This document shows positions 1-5,432 of a stretch of 5,432 nt of DNA, piece by piece; the first letter of the stretch is position 1, and the number at the start of each line of letters is the position of its first letter. The stretch comes from JAKVKY01 sp964293585. Its GTDB lineage: Bacteria; Bacillota; Negativicutes; Acidaminococcales; Acidaminococcaceae. The stretch covers positions 1 to 5,432 of the forward strand of contig CAXYYS010000101.1 in the NCBI GenBank assembly GCA_964293585.1, given 5' to 3'. The notes below the pieces were generated by a model that saw only the letters and a program-made list of their open reading frames with translations, ran no database searches and was not told the DNA's origin. The translations under genes were made by a program, and so were the position numbers.

Positions 1-1
1 T

Positions 2-706
2 TTTAATTTATATACTACTTTACGTGGTAATGCTTTCGGACAGCAAAAAATCTGGCTGCGGGCTGATCCTGATTTCAAGAACGGCATCACTGTGAACCTG
101 GCTAATAAAAAATTGATAGTTAGCGAGGTTAAGGGTGGCAGTTCTCAAGAAATTAAGGCCCTGGACCTGGATGAATTTGATGGAATTAAGAAGATTTCCG
201 TAGAAGAAGATAAGCAGGCGGTCCTGGAAAAAGATTTACAGACGCTGACCCGTTATGCACCGAATGCGGAAATGGCCAAGATTAATATGGAGCGTCTGAA
301 GGATAAGATGCAGGAGAAACCTAAGACCATAGCCGAAGGTGCTGCTCCTTATGAAGGTTCGTTAAGCTACCATCGCCGTGCAACCCGTGATTTGAAAGTT
401 TCCTTGAAAGATGATATCCTGAATATAGAAATGGACGGGAAACCGGCCCTGACGGATATCAAGGTAACCACTTTGAACGGTGGCGGGATAGGCTTGAATG
501 CAGTTTGGGGCGGTTATGGCTGGAGTCAGCGCAATTTGGCTGATGATGTCTATGATGGTGTCTATGAACTTCTAAAGATAACCAGCAATGACAGCGCCGA
601 GGAACATATCCTGTATGATAAGAGATATACAGGCTGGGGCAAGGTGCGGTTTGAAGCCAGACGTCTTTGGGAAAAGATCCTGGATTTTGCTTTGACCTAC
701 TTATAA
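2..706 (+). CDS. Partial protein with LamG/DUF1080-like beta-sandwich, 5' end missing
   Basis: The frame is open from base 2 with no stop, so the gene begins to the left of the window. The GTG at 92 reads as an internal valine within a continuous protein, and no Shine-Dalgarno precedes it. About 234 residues are visible. Residues 15-60 alternate hydrophobic and polar as in beta strands. Residues 66-108 are charged and probably helical. Residues 128-192 contain a block (LKVSLKDDILNIEMDGKPAL, then GGGIGLNAVWGG and a D/V-rich strand) that resembles the closing strands of LamG-type or DUF1080 jelly rolls, which bind or process glycans. This family assignment is from pattern only. The next gene, a GH18-type glycosidase, starts 16 bases after this stop, so the two are probably cotranscribed and related in function. 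The missing N-terminus could hold a signal peptide, a membrane anchor or an enzyme domain. The reading frame is certain; the function is weakly supported. Confidence 0.8.
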   Translation, partial: FNLYTTLRGNAFGQQKIWLRADPDFKNGITVNLANKKLIVSEVKGGSSQEIKALDLDEFDGIKKISVEEDKQAVLEKDLQTLTRYAPNAEMAKINMERLKDKMQEKPKTIAEGAAPYEGSLSYHRRATRDLKVSLKDDILNIEMDGKPALTDIKVTTLNGGGIGLNAVWGGYGWSQRNLADDVYDGVYELLKITSNDSAEEHILYDKRYTGWGKVRFEARRLWEKILDFALTYL

Positions 707-721
707 TAGAAGGGAAAAACC

Positions 722-1759
722 ATGAGACGACCTTTGTGTACATCTATCGGGGTTTTGGTTGTAGGCTTAACCCTGTTTTGCAGCGGTGGTATCTATATGC
801 ATGTCTGGGGACAGGAAAATCTGCAACAAAGTTCTACGGATTATACCTGGGTCGTTTACTGGGATCAGGATAGCGGTCTTAAGGAATTAGGAAAGGTACA
901 TAAAAATTTAGCTGGTCTGAGTATCTTTGCCGTTAATTTTGACAGTCACGGTAATTTTCTTTATCCGGAGGACTGGCAAACATTTATCCAGAAGGCTAGT
1001 AAACCTAAGGGCTATAAAAAATATCTGACGGTAGTTAACGATGTCTTTCTGGAAACAGGAGCAACCTTGCCTAAGGATAAGGATGTTTTGCGGCTGTTGT
1101 TTAAAGATGAACAGTCTTCTTTAGTCCATGCCCAAAAATTGGTGGCATTAATCAAAGCCGGTCAGTATGACGGCCTGGAAATTGATTACGAGGGTTTTTG
1201 GAAAGAACCAGCGCTGGCACAAGCCTATCAGCGTTTTCTGGTACAATTAAATAATGAGGCTGGCAAAAGCAAAGTACCGGTCAGGGTAATACTGGAACCT
1301 TCAGTACCATTTAATGCCGTTACCTGGCCGGAAGGTCCGGAATATGTGGTCATGTTGTATAATCTGTATGGCAATCACACGACCAAGGGTGGACCCAAGA
1401 CCGATAAAAGCCTGATTGCTAAAACGATTCTGGCCATGGGAAATTTACCTGGCGAAAAAGGCGTAGCCCTGGCTACGGGTGGTTGCACCTGGGAAAACGG
1501 CGCCAAAGGACATTTAATTACTGAGACGGAAGCCGTAAGGCTGCAAAAATTCATACAAGGAATTCCGGTACGTGATACGTCCAGCCATGTTATCCATTTT
1601 CAATATCTAAAGGGTAAGACCAGGGGGGAGTGCTGGTATGCTGATGGTGAGGCCGTCAGATATTGGCGCAGTTTATCACACTCGCTGGGGGTAAAAAAGA
1701 TTTTTTTGTGGCGGCTAGGACATAATAACCAGATCCAGGGTTTGTTTCCCCGGGATTAG
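722..1759 (+). CDS. Exported glycoside hydrolase, family 18-like
   Basis: This 345-aa protein probably cleaves beta-1,4 linkages next to GlcNAc in chitin-, peptidoglycan- or exopolysaccharide-like glycans. The key evidence is D150-G-L-E-I-D-Y-E157, which fits the GH18 DxxDxDxE motif at the end of barrel strand 4. E157 would be the general acid, and position 153 carries Glu in place of the first inner Asp. A later M211-L-Y-N-L-Y216 segment sits where GH18 enzymes have M-x-Y-D, here with Asn for Asp. A late strand with W330 (IFLWRLG) matches the conserved substrate-floor Trp of the last barrel strand. Residues 1-30 have basic residues followed by a hydrophobic core, so the protein is exported. 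C20 lacks a good lipobox (Phe at -1), so a plain signal peptide or an N-terminal anchor is more likely than a lipoprotein. The ATG at 722 is preceded by AGAAGGG at 708-714 with a 7-base spacer. The upstream gene ends 15 bases before. The substrate cannot be told from the sequence. A catalytic-type GH18 fold is likely; activity is probable but the altered motif residues leave some doubt. Confidence 0.85.
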   Translation: MRRPLCTSIGVLVVGLTLFCSGGIYMHVWGQENLQQSSTDYTWVVYWDQDSGLKELGKVHKNLAGLSIFAVNFDSHGNFLYPEDWQTFIQKASKPKGYKKYLTVVNDVFLETGATLPKDKDVLRLLFKDEQSSLVHAQKLVALIKAGQYDGLEIDYEGFWKEPALAQAYQRFLVQLNNEAGKSKVPVRVILEPSVPFNAVTWPEGPEYVVMLYNLYGNHTTKGGPKTDKSLIAKTILAMGNLPGEKGVALATGGCTWENGAKGHLITETEAVRLQKFIQGIPVRDTSSHVIHFQYLKGKTRGECWYADGEAVRYWRSLSHSLGVKKIFLWRLGHNNQIQGLFPRD

Positions 1760-1760
1760 T

Positions 1761-1782
1761 TGTTCACAAATTGTTTACAAAT
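1761..1782 (+). repeat. Tandem 11-bp direct repeat after the GH18 gene
   Basis: TGTTCACAAAT (1761-1771) is followed immediately by TGTTTACAAAT (1772-1782), with 10 of 11 bases identical. The period is about one helical turn, so both copies would face the same side of the DNA, which suits a protein binding site. The repeat begins two bases past the GH18 stop codon and lies about 140 bases upstream of the str promoter. It could also be chance in an A/T-rich spacer. Confidence 0.5.
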
Positions 1783-1796
1783 TTACTGATGTTAAC

Positions 1797-1836
1797 TTTT
1801 CTTCACAGTCCTTTTAACAGGGCTGTGAAGAAAAAA
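1797..1836 (+). terminator. Probable terminator hairpin of the GH18 operon
   Basis: TTTTCTTCACAGTCC (1797-1811) pairs with GGGCTGTGAAGAAAA (1820-1834) around an 8-base loop. The 15-bp stem has one T-G wobble, and four of its pairs are A-T at the base. It lies 37 bases after the GH18 stop and before the str promoter, which is where a terminator is expected. The tract that follows is A-rich and then only weakly T-rich (TTTCGTTCTCT), so it is not a textbook intrinsic terminator. It could be a partial terminator or an mRNA 3'-end stabiliser. Confidence 0.55.
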
Positions 1837-1901
1837 TTTCGTTCTCTATGAAACACACGGATGAGTGGTAAAAGTGAGGGGCATAAATACACTGCTTAGC
1901 A

Positions 1902-1953
1902 CTGAAATATTTTTCAAAAAAGTGTTGACATGATGTGTTAGCAATGTTACAAT
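1902..1953 (+). promoter_or_regulatory. Strong sigma-70/SigA-type promoter of the str operon
   Basis: The -35 box TTGACA (1925-1930) is a perfect consensus. The -10 box TACAAT (1948-1953) matches 5 of 6, with the ideal 17-base spacer. TG at 1945-1946 makes an extended -10. An A/T-rich block at 1903-1921 (GAAATATTTTTCAAAAAA) sits where an UP element would contact the RNA polymerase alpha subunits. Transcription would start near 1960, leaving a leader of about 40 bases before the L7Ae-like gene. Such strength fits a highly expressed ribosomal operon. The start site is inferred. Confidence 0.85.
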
Positions 1954-1984
1954 ATCACAGTATCTCGGGTGAAGTATGCACTTT

Positions 1985-1996
1985 TAAGGGGTGAGG
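1985..1996 (+). promoter_or_regulatory. Ribosome binding site deciding the start of the L7Ae-like gene
   Basis: TAAGGGGTGAGG is close to the anti-Shine-Dalgarno complement TAAGGAGGTGA with one base missing. The GGGG core ends 8 bases before the GTG at 2000, and the GAGG element ends 9 bases before the ATG at 2006. The GTG at 1991 overlaps this site and therefore cannot be the start. Confidence 0.65.
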
Positions 1997-1999
1997 CGT

Positions 2000-2251
2000 G
2001 TGTCGATGGAAGAGCTTAGTACTGCGGCCGCGAAGGTTGTAGGCATCAAGCAGACCACGCGTGCTCTTACGAAAGGCAAAGCTCAGGAAGTTTTTGTAGC
2101 AGCAGATGCCGATGAGCGTCTTACGAAGCCGGTGGCAGATTTGTGTGAGGCACAGCATGTGACCTGTACACAGGTGGCTGCCATGCAAGAACTCGGTAAG
2201 GCTTGCGGTATACATGCCGGCGCAGCTGCAGCCGCGATACTTAAAAGTTGA
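2000..2251 (+). CDS. L7Ae/YbxF-type ribosomal protein, K-turn RNA binding
   Basis: This small L7Ae/L30e/S12e/Gadd45-family protein (83 aa from this start) is the counterpart of Bacillus YbxF, sometimes named rplGB or labelled 50S ribosomal protein L7ae-like. Family members bind kink-turn RNA; the exact cellular target in bacteria is not well settled. Supporting features are the N-terminal VVGIKQTTRAL segment (residues 13-23), the strand EVFVAADAD (30-38), and the family signature region LGKACGIHAGAAAAAI (65-80). Its length is close to that of the Bacillus protein (about 82 aa). It is the first gene after the str promoter and lies directly before rpsL, the usual Firmicutes position. The start is chosen at GTG 2000 for Shine-Dalgarno spacing; ATG 2006 (81 aa) is equally possible. 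A hairpin follows immediately, so expression may differ from that of rpsL. Confidence 0.92.
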   Translation: MSMEELSTAAAKVVGIKQTTRALTKGKAQEVFVAADADERLTKPVADLCEAQHVTCTQVAAMQELGKACGIHAGAAAAAILKS

Positions 2252-2253
2252 TA

Positions 2254-2275
2254 GGGACTTCTTCGGAAGTTTTTA
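2254..2275 (+). terminator. UUCG-tetraloop hairpin with short T run; possible attenuator
   Basis: ACTTC (2257-2261) pairs with GAAGT (2266-2270) around TTCG, giving the very stable C(UUCG)G tetraloop. Three G-T wobbles (2254-2256 with 2271-2273) could extend the stem. TTTT (2271-2274) follows. The perfect stem is only 5 bp, so full termination is unlikely. Partial termination between the L7Ae-like gene and rpsL, or an mRNA-processing or stability element, fits better because rpsL has no obvious promoter of its own. Confidence 0.5.
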
Positions 2276-2300
2276 TAAACACTAAATCTACAAGTTGAGA

Positions 2301-2307
2301 AAGGAGG
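2301..2307 (+). promoter_or_regulatory. rpsL ribosome binding site
   Basis: AAGGAGG lies 8 bases before the ATG at 2316. This fixes the rpsL start there and excludes the in-frame TTG at 2295, which lies upstream of the site. Confidence 0.92.
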
Positions 2308-2315
2308 TTACGAAA

Positions 2316-2705
2316 ATGCCTACAATTAATCAATTAATTCGTAAAGGCAGACAGGTAACTACAACAAAAGCCGCTTCTCCGGCATTGAAAGAATGCCCGC
2401 AAAAGCGCGGCGTGTGCACGAGGGTTTATACTACGACACCTAAGAAACCTAACTCTGCATTACGTAAAGTAGCCCGTGTCCGTTTAACCAACGGTATCGA
2501 AGTTACTGCTTATATTCCGGGTATCGGCCATAACCTGCAGGAACACAGCGTGGTCCTAATCAGGGGTGGAAGGGTAAAAGACCTTCCTGGCGTGCGTTAC
2601 CATATCATTCGTGGTTCACTTGATACTGCCGGTGTTGCTGACCGCAACCAGGGCCGTTCTAAATACGGCGCTAAGCGTGCAAAGAAAGCCGCTGCAAAGA
2701 AGTAA
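2316..2705 (+). CDS. rpsL: 30S ribosomal protein S12
   Basis: S12 sits at the decoding centre of the 30S subunit and helps control codon-anticodon accuracy. The 129-aa protein contains the near-invariant stretches CPQKRGVCTRVYTTTPKKPNS (about residues 27-47), NLQEHSVVLIRGGRVKDLPG (73-92) and the basic tail RSKYGAKRAKKAAAKK. K43 and K88, the classic sites of streptomycin-resistance mutations, are wild type, and P91 is also present, so this copy predicts a streptomycin-sensitive ribosome. D89 is the position that RimO methylthiolates in other bacteria. The length lies between E. coli (124) and Bacillus (about 138), the difference being in the C-terminal tail. The ATG at 2316 is chosen because of the Shine-Dalgarno at 2301-2307 and the conserved PTINQL start. 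It is followed by rpsG after 41 bases and is cotranscribed with it. Confidence 0.99.
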   Translation: MPTINQLIRKGRQVTTTKAASPALKECPQKRGVCTRVYTTTPKKPNSALRKVARVRLTNGIEVTAYIPGIGHNLQEHSVVLIRGGRVKDLPGVRYHIIRGSLDTAGVADRNQGRSKYGAKRAKKAAAKK

Positions 2706-2732
2706 TTAAATGAAAACGCAATGATGAAAGGT

Positions 2733-2739
2733 AAGGAGG
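2733..2739 (+). promoter_or_regulatory. rpsG ribosome binding site
   Basis: AAGGAGG lies 7 bases before the rpsG ATG. The 41-base gap between rpsL and rpsG holds nothing else that I can recognise. Confidence 0.9.
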
Positions 2740-2746
2740 GAAACAC

Positions 2747-3217
2747 ATGCCAAGAAAAGGCCCAGTAACTAAGAGGGACGTACTGCCGGATCCGGTGTAC
2801 GGTTCAAAGTTACTCACAAGGTTTATTAATAGAGTTATGCTGGATGGTAAGAAAGGCATTGCTGAACGTATCGTTTATGATGCTTTCGACCTGATCCATT
2901 CCAAGACGGGTAAAGATCCGTTGGAAGTTTTTGATGCCGCTATGAAGAACGTAATGCCGCTGCTGGAAGTGCGTGCACGTCGTGTAGGCGGTGCTAACTA
3001 CCAGGTGCCCGTTGAAGTTCGTGCTGATCGTAAGACTACATTAGGTATCCGCTGGCTGGTAAGCTATGCTCGTCTCCGTGGTGAACGCACCATGTGCGAG
3101 CGTGTAGCCGGAGAGATTATGGATGCAGCGAATGCAACCGGTGCAGCTGTAAAGAAGCGCGAAGATACCCACAAGATGGCAGAAGCAAACAAGGCGTTTG
3201 CACATTACCGTTGGTAA
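2747..3217 (+). CDS. rpsG: 30S ribosomal protein S7
   Basis: S7 binds the 3' major domain of 16S rRNA, nucleates assembly of the 30S head and contacts tRNA near the E site. The 156-aa product has the usual Firmicutes length. It begins with the typical PRKGPVTKRDVLPDPVYGS, carries the helices around FINRVMLDGKKGIAE (26-40), the beta-hairpin VRARRVGGANYQVPVEVR (75-92) that reaches toward the E site, and the C-terminal HKMAEANKAFAHYRW. No key region is missing. In E. coli S7 represses its own operon by binding the rpsL-rpsG spacer; here that spacer is only 41 bases, so the same mechanism is not evident. It is followed by fusA after 35 bases. Confidence 0.99.
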   Translation: MPRKGPVTKRDVLPDPVYGSKLLTRFINRVMLDGKKGIAERIVYDAFDLIHSKTGKDPLEVFDAAMKNVMPLLEVRARRVGGANYQVPVEVRADRKTTLGIRWLVSYARLRGERTMCERVAGEIMDAANATGAAVKKREDTHKMAEANKAFAHYRW

Positions 3218-3237
3218 TGGCCCAGTCCTAAGAGATT

Positions 3238-3244
3238 GAGGAGG
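3238..3244 (+). promoter_or_regulatory. fusA ribosome binding site
   Basis: GAGGAGG lies 8 bases before a GTG codon at 3253. The next in-frame ATG is at codon 16, inside the conserved P-loop strand, so the GTG must be the start. Confidence 0.9.
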
Positions 3245-3252
3245 ATAAAATA

Positions 3253-5337
3253 GTGGGCAGACAATATTCGCTGGAAAACACAAGAAATATCGGCATCATG
3301 GCTCATATCGATGCTGGTAAGACAACGACTACCGAACGCATCCTGTTCTATACCGGTAAAAACCATAAGATTGGCGAGGTTCATGATGGCGCTGCTACCA
3401 TGGACTGGATGGTTCAGGAACAGGAACGTGGTATTACGATTACTTCCGCAGCAACTACTTGTTTCTGGAAAGGCAATCGTGTTAACATCATTGACACACC
3501 GGGCCACGTGGACTTCACTGTTGAGGTTGAGCGTTCCCTGCGTGTACTTGATGGTTCTGTTGCCGTCCTCACCGCTAAAGGTGGTGTGGAACCTCAGACT
3601 GAAACCGTATGGCGCCAGGCTGATAAGTACAATGTACCCCGTATCGCTTATGTAAATAAGATGGATATGACGGGCGCAGATTTCTATAATGTAATAAAGA
3701 TGATGAAGGATCGCCTGCATGCCAATGCAGTACCCATCCAGATTCCTATCGGATTTGAAGATTCTTTCGTAGGTATGGTAGATCTGGTCGAGATGAAAGC
3801 CATTGTTTATGGCGATGAATTGGGCCAAGATGAGGAATTCATTGAGATTCCCGCCGACCTGAAGGAAAAGGCTAAGAAATATCACGATGCTTTAGTCGAG
3901 GCTGTGGCTGAGACTGATGACACTTTGATGGAAAAGTACCTGGATGGTAAGGAACTGACCAAGGAAGAAATCATCGCTGCTATTCGTAAGCAAACCATTG
4001 CCTGCAAGATGAACCCGGTTCTCTGTGGTTCTTCTTATAAGAACAAGGGTGTGCAGCCTTTACTGGATGCAGTAGTTAATTACCTGCCTTCACCTATCGA
4101 TATCGCACATGTTAAGGGTGTCAATCCCGATACTGGCGAAGAAGAAGAGCGTCCTACTGATGATAACGAGCCGTTCGCAGCCCTGGCTTTCAAGATTGCC
4201 ACCGACCCGTTCGTAGGTAAGTTAGCTTTCTTCCGTGTATACTCCGGTATCCTGAACTCCGGTTCTTATGTGTACAACAGCACCAAGAACAAACGTGAAC
4301 GTATCGGTCGTATCCTGCAGATGCATGCTAATCACCGTGAAGATATCCCGATGGTATACTCTGGTGATATTGCCGCTGCAGTTGGTTTAAAAGATACCAC
4401 TACCGGTGATACGCTGTGTGATGAAAAGAGTCCTATCGTCCTGGAATCCATGGTCTTTCCGGATCCGGTTATTTCCGTAGCCGTTGAACCTAAGACTAAG
4501 GCCGACCAGGAAAAGATGGCCATCGCATTGCAAAAGCTGGCTGAAGAAGATCCTACCTTCCGTGTAAGCACGGATCAGGAAAGCGGCCAAACCATTATTT
4601 CCGGTATGGGCGAGTTACATCTGGAAATTATTGTTGACCGTATGCTGAGAGAGTTCCATGTAGGTTGCACCGTTGGTAACCCGCAGGTTGCTTATCGTGA
4701 AACCATTACTAAGTCGGTTAAGGCAGAAGGTAAGTTTATTCGTCAGACCGGCGGCAAAGGCCAGTACGGTCATTGCTGGTTGGAACTCACTCCGCGTCAA
4801 CCTGGCGAAGGTTTCTCCTTCGAAAACAAAGTTGTCGGCGGCGCTATTCCTAAGGAATACATTAACCCGATTCAGGCTGGCGTTAAGGAAGCTATGGAAA
4901 ATGGCGTCCTGGCCGGTTATCCGATGGTGGATATCGGCGTTACCGTCTACGATGGTTCTTACCACGAAGTCGATTCTTCGGAAATGGCCTTTAAGATTGC
5001 AGGTTCTATGGGCTTCAAGGCTGGCGCAGTGAAAGCTGATCCGGTTATCCTGGAACCTATCATGAAGGTTGAAGTTACTGTTCCTGATGATTACATGGGT
5101 GATGTTATCGGTGATCTGAACTCCCGCCGCGGCAGGATTGAAGGTATGGAAGCCCGTAACGGTGCCCAGGTTATCAATGCATTCGTGCCGCTGGCCGGCA
5201 TGTTCGGTTATGCAACCGACCTGCGCAGCATGACTCAGGGTCGTGGCAACTATTCCATGGAAGTAGATCATTATGAGGCAGTACCTAAGGCAATTGCTGA
5301 TGAGATCATCACCAAGAACAAGGGTATTACTAAATAA
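3253..5337 (+). CDS. fusA: Translation elongation factor G (EF-G)
   Basis: EF-G is the ribosomal translocase GTPase: it moves tRNA and mRNA after peptide bond formation and acts with RRF in recycling. The 694-aa protein is full length (Bacillus about 692). The G domain shows the P-loop AHIDAGKT (17-24), switch I RGITI (59-63), DTPGH (81-85) with the catalytic H85, and NKMD (135-138). Domain II begins near P307 (FAALAFKIATDPFVGKL), domain III follows near residue 400 and includes GMGELHLE, domain IV runs from about 475 with H571 in the tip loop SYHEVDSSE that enters the A site, and domain V starts near 600 (LEPIMKVEVTVP, DLNSRRGRIEGM). The AKGGVEPQTETVWRQ segment is of the clostridial and related type. 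It starts with GTG, with a strong Shine-Dalgarno. It sits between rpsG and tuf as in most bacteria. The motif set fits the canonical EF-G, not the TetM-like or EF-G2 paralogues. Confidence 0.99.
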   Translation: MGRQYSLENTRNIGIMAHIDAGKTTTTERILFYTGKNHKIGEVHDGAATMDWMVQEQERGITITSAATTCFWKGNRVNIIDTPGHVDFTVEVERSLRVLDGSVAVLTAKGGVEPQTETVWRQADKYNVPRIAYVNKMDMTGADFYNVIKMMKDRLHANAVPIQIPIGFEDSFVGMVDLVEMKAIVYGDELGQDEEFIEIPADLKEKAKKYHDALVEAVAETDDTLMEKYLDGKELTKEEIIAAIRKQTIACKMNPVLCGSSYKNKGVQPLLDAVVNYLPSPIDIAHVKGVNPDTGEEEERPTDDNEPFAALAFKIATDPFVGKLAFFRVYSGILNSGSYVYNSTKNKRERIGRILQMHANHREDIPMVYSGDIAAAVGLKDTTTGDTLCDEKSPIVLESMVFPDPVISVAVEPKTKADQEKMAIALQKLAEEDPTFRVSTDQESGQTIISGMGELHLEIIVDRMLREFHVGCTVGNPQVAYRETITKSVKAEGKFIRQTGGKGQYGHCWLELTPRQPGEGFSFENKVVGGAIPKEYINPIQAGVKEAMENGVLAGYPMVDIGVTVYDGSYHEVDSSEMAFKIAGSMGFKAGAVKADPVILEPIMKVEVTVPDDYMGDVIGDLNSRRGRIEGMEARNGAQVINAFVPLAGMFGYATDLRSMTQGRGNYSMEVDHYEAVPKAIADEIITKNKGITK

Positions 5338-5363
5338 AGCTTAAAAATAACTAATATAGATAA

Positions 5364-5370
5364 GAGGAGG
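5364..5370 (+). promoter_or_regulatory. tuf ribosome binding site
   Basis: GAGGAGG lies 8 bases before the tuf ATG. The 41-base fusA-tuf gap shows no clear promoter or terminator, so tuf is probably cotranscribed. Confidence 0.88.
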
Positions 5371-5378
5371 ATTTCAAA

Positions 5379-5432
5379 ATGGCAAAGCAACATTATGAAA
5401 GAACAAAACCGCATGTTAACATTGGTACCATC
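5379..5432 (+). CDS. tuf: Elongation factor Tu, first 18 codons (3' end cut off)
   Basis: EF-Tu carries aminoacyl-tRNA to the ribosomal A site in a GTP-dependent way. The visible N-terminus MAKQHYERTKPHVNIGTI matches the conserved EF-Tu start (K-x-x-F/Y-E-R-T-K-P-H-V-N-I/V-G-T-I), with the window ending just before the P-loop. Its position directly after fusA is the standard tufA location. Whether a second tuf copy exists elsewhere cannot be seen. Confidence 0.97.
   Translation, partial: MAKQHYERTKPHVNIGTI

Noticed and set aside
92..706. GTG at 92 as the start of a complete 204-aa gene
   Set aside because: The frame stays open to base 2 with protein-like sequence, and there is no ribosome binding site before 92, so the gene is a left-truncated fragment.
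1759..1783. DnaA boxes in the TTGTTCACA/TTGTTTACA repeats
   Set aside because: Each differs from TTATCCACA at two or more positions, and no replication-origin genes are nearby.
1960..1999. A kink-turn in the leader that the L7Ae-like protein could bind to regulate itself
   Set aside because: Only a 4-bp hairpin (AAGT/ACTT at 1972-1983) is visible; I could not place the paired G-A/A-G steps and three-base bulge a K-turn needs.
2295..2315. TTG start adding seven residues to S12
   Set aside because: The added codons contain the Shine-Dalgarno itself, and the conserved S12 start is at 2316.
2706..2746. E. coli-type S7 autoregulatory site between rpsL and rpsG
   Set aside because: The 41-base gap is much shorter than the E. 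coli spacer and contains no clear structure besides the ribosome binding site.
3205..3885. 226-codon open frame on the - strand opposite the start of fusA
   Set aside because: It lies antisense to the highly conserved EF-G frame, has no recognisable domain, and overlaps the rpsG end; it is a by-product of fusA codon use.
4615..5271. 218-codon open frame on the - strand opposite the end of fusA
   Set aside because: Same situation as above: antisense to EF-G domains III-V, with no family features.

Overview
The window holds the junction between a small accessory operon for envelope or secreted proteins and the 5' part of the ribosomal str operon. All genes lie on the + strand. The order of an L7Ae/YbxF-type protein gene, rpsL, rpsG, fusA and tuf, the strong AAGGAGG-type ribosome binding sites, and the 156-aa S7 and 694-aa EF-G point to a Firmicutes (Bacillota) bacterium of moderate GC content. 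A member of the Negativicutes or a related clostridial lineage is possible, but that finer placement is a guess from overall protein style and was not tested.

Region 1 (2-1759) has two closely spaced genes. The first is cut off by the left edge. It ends in what looks like a beta-sandwich (LamG/DUF1080-like) domain interrupted by a charged helical segment. Sixteen bases after its stop codon (722) begins a 345-aa exported protein with an intact GH18 catalytic motif (DGLEIDYE). Together they suggest binding and cleavage or remodelling of a GlcNAc-type polysaccharide outside the cytoplasm; the substrate is unknown.

Region 2 (1760-1999) is non-coding. It holds a tandem 11-bp repeat, a long hairpin that probably ends the upstream operon, and an almost consensus sigma-70 promoter (TTGACA, 17-bp spacer, extended -10 TGT-TACAAT) with an A/T-rich UP-like block. 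This promoter faces the str operon.

Region 3 (2000-5432) is the str operon: the L7Ae-like K-turn binding protein, then a small UUCG-tetraloop hairpin with a short T run (possible attenuator), rpsL (S12), rpsG (S7), fusA (EF-G, GTG start) and the first 18 codons of tuf (EF-Tu). Gaps between genes from rpsL onward are 35-41 bases and each gene has its own strong Shine-Dalgarno sequence. The proteins act together in decoding, 30S assembly, translocation and aminoacyl-tRNA delivery.

The main departure from the usual Firmicutes layout is that rpoC is not directly upstream of the L7Ae-like gene; an unrelated glycosidase operon is there, and the str genes have their own strong promoter. I see no mobile element, CRISPR array, tRNA or rRNA, and no convincing novel system.
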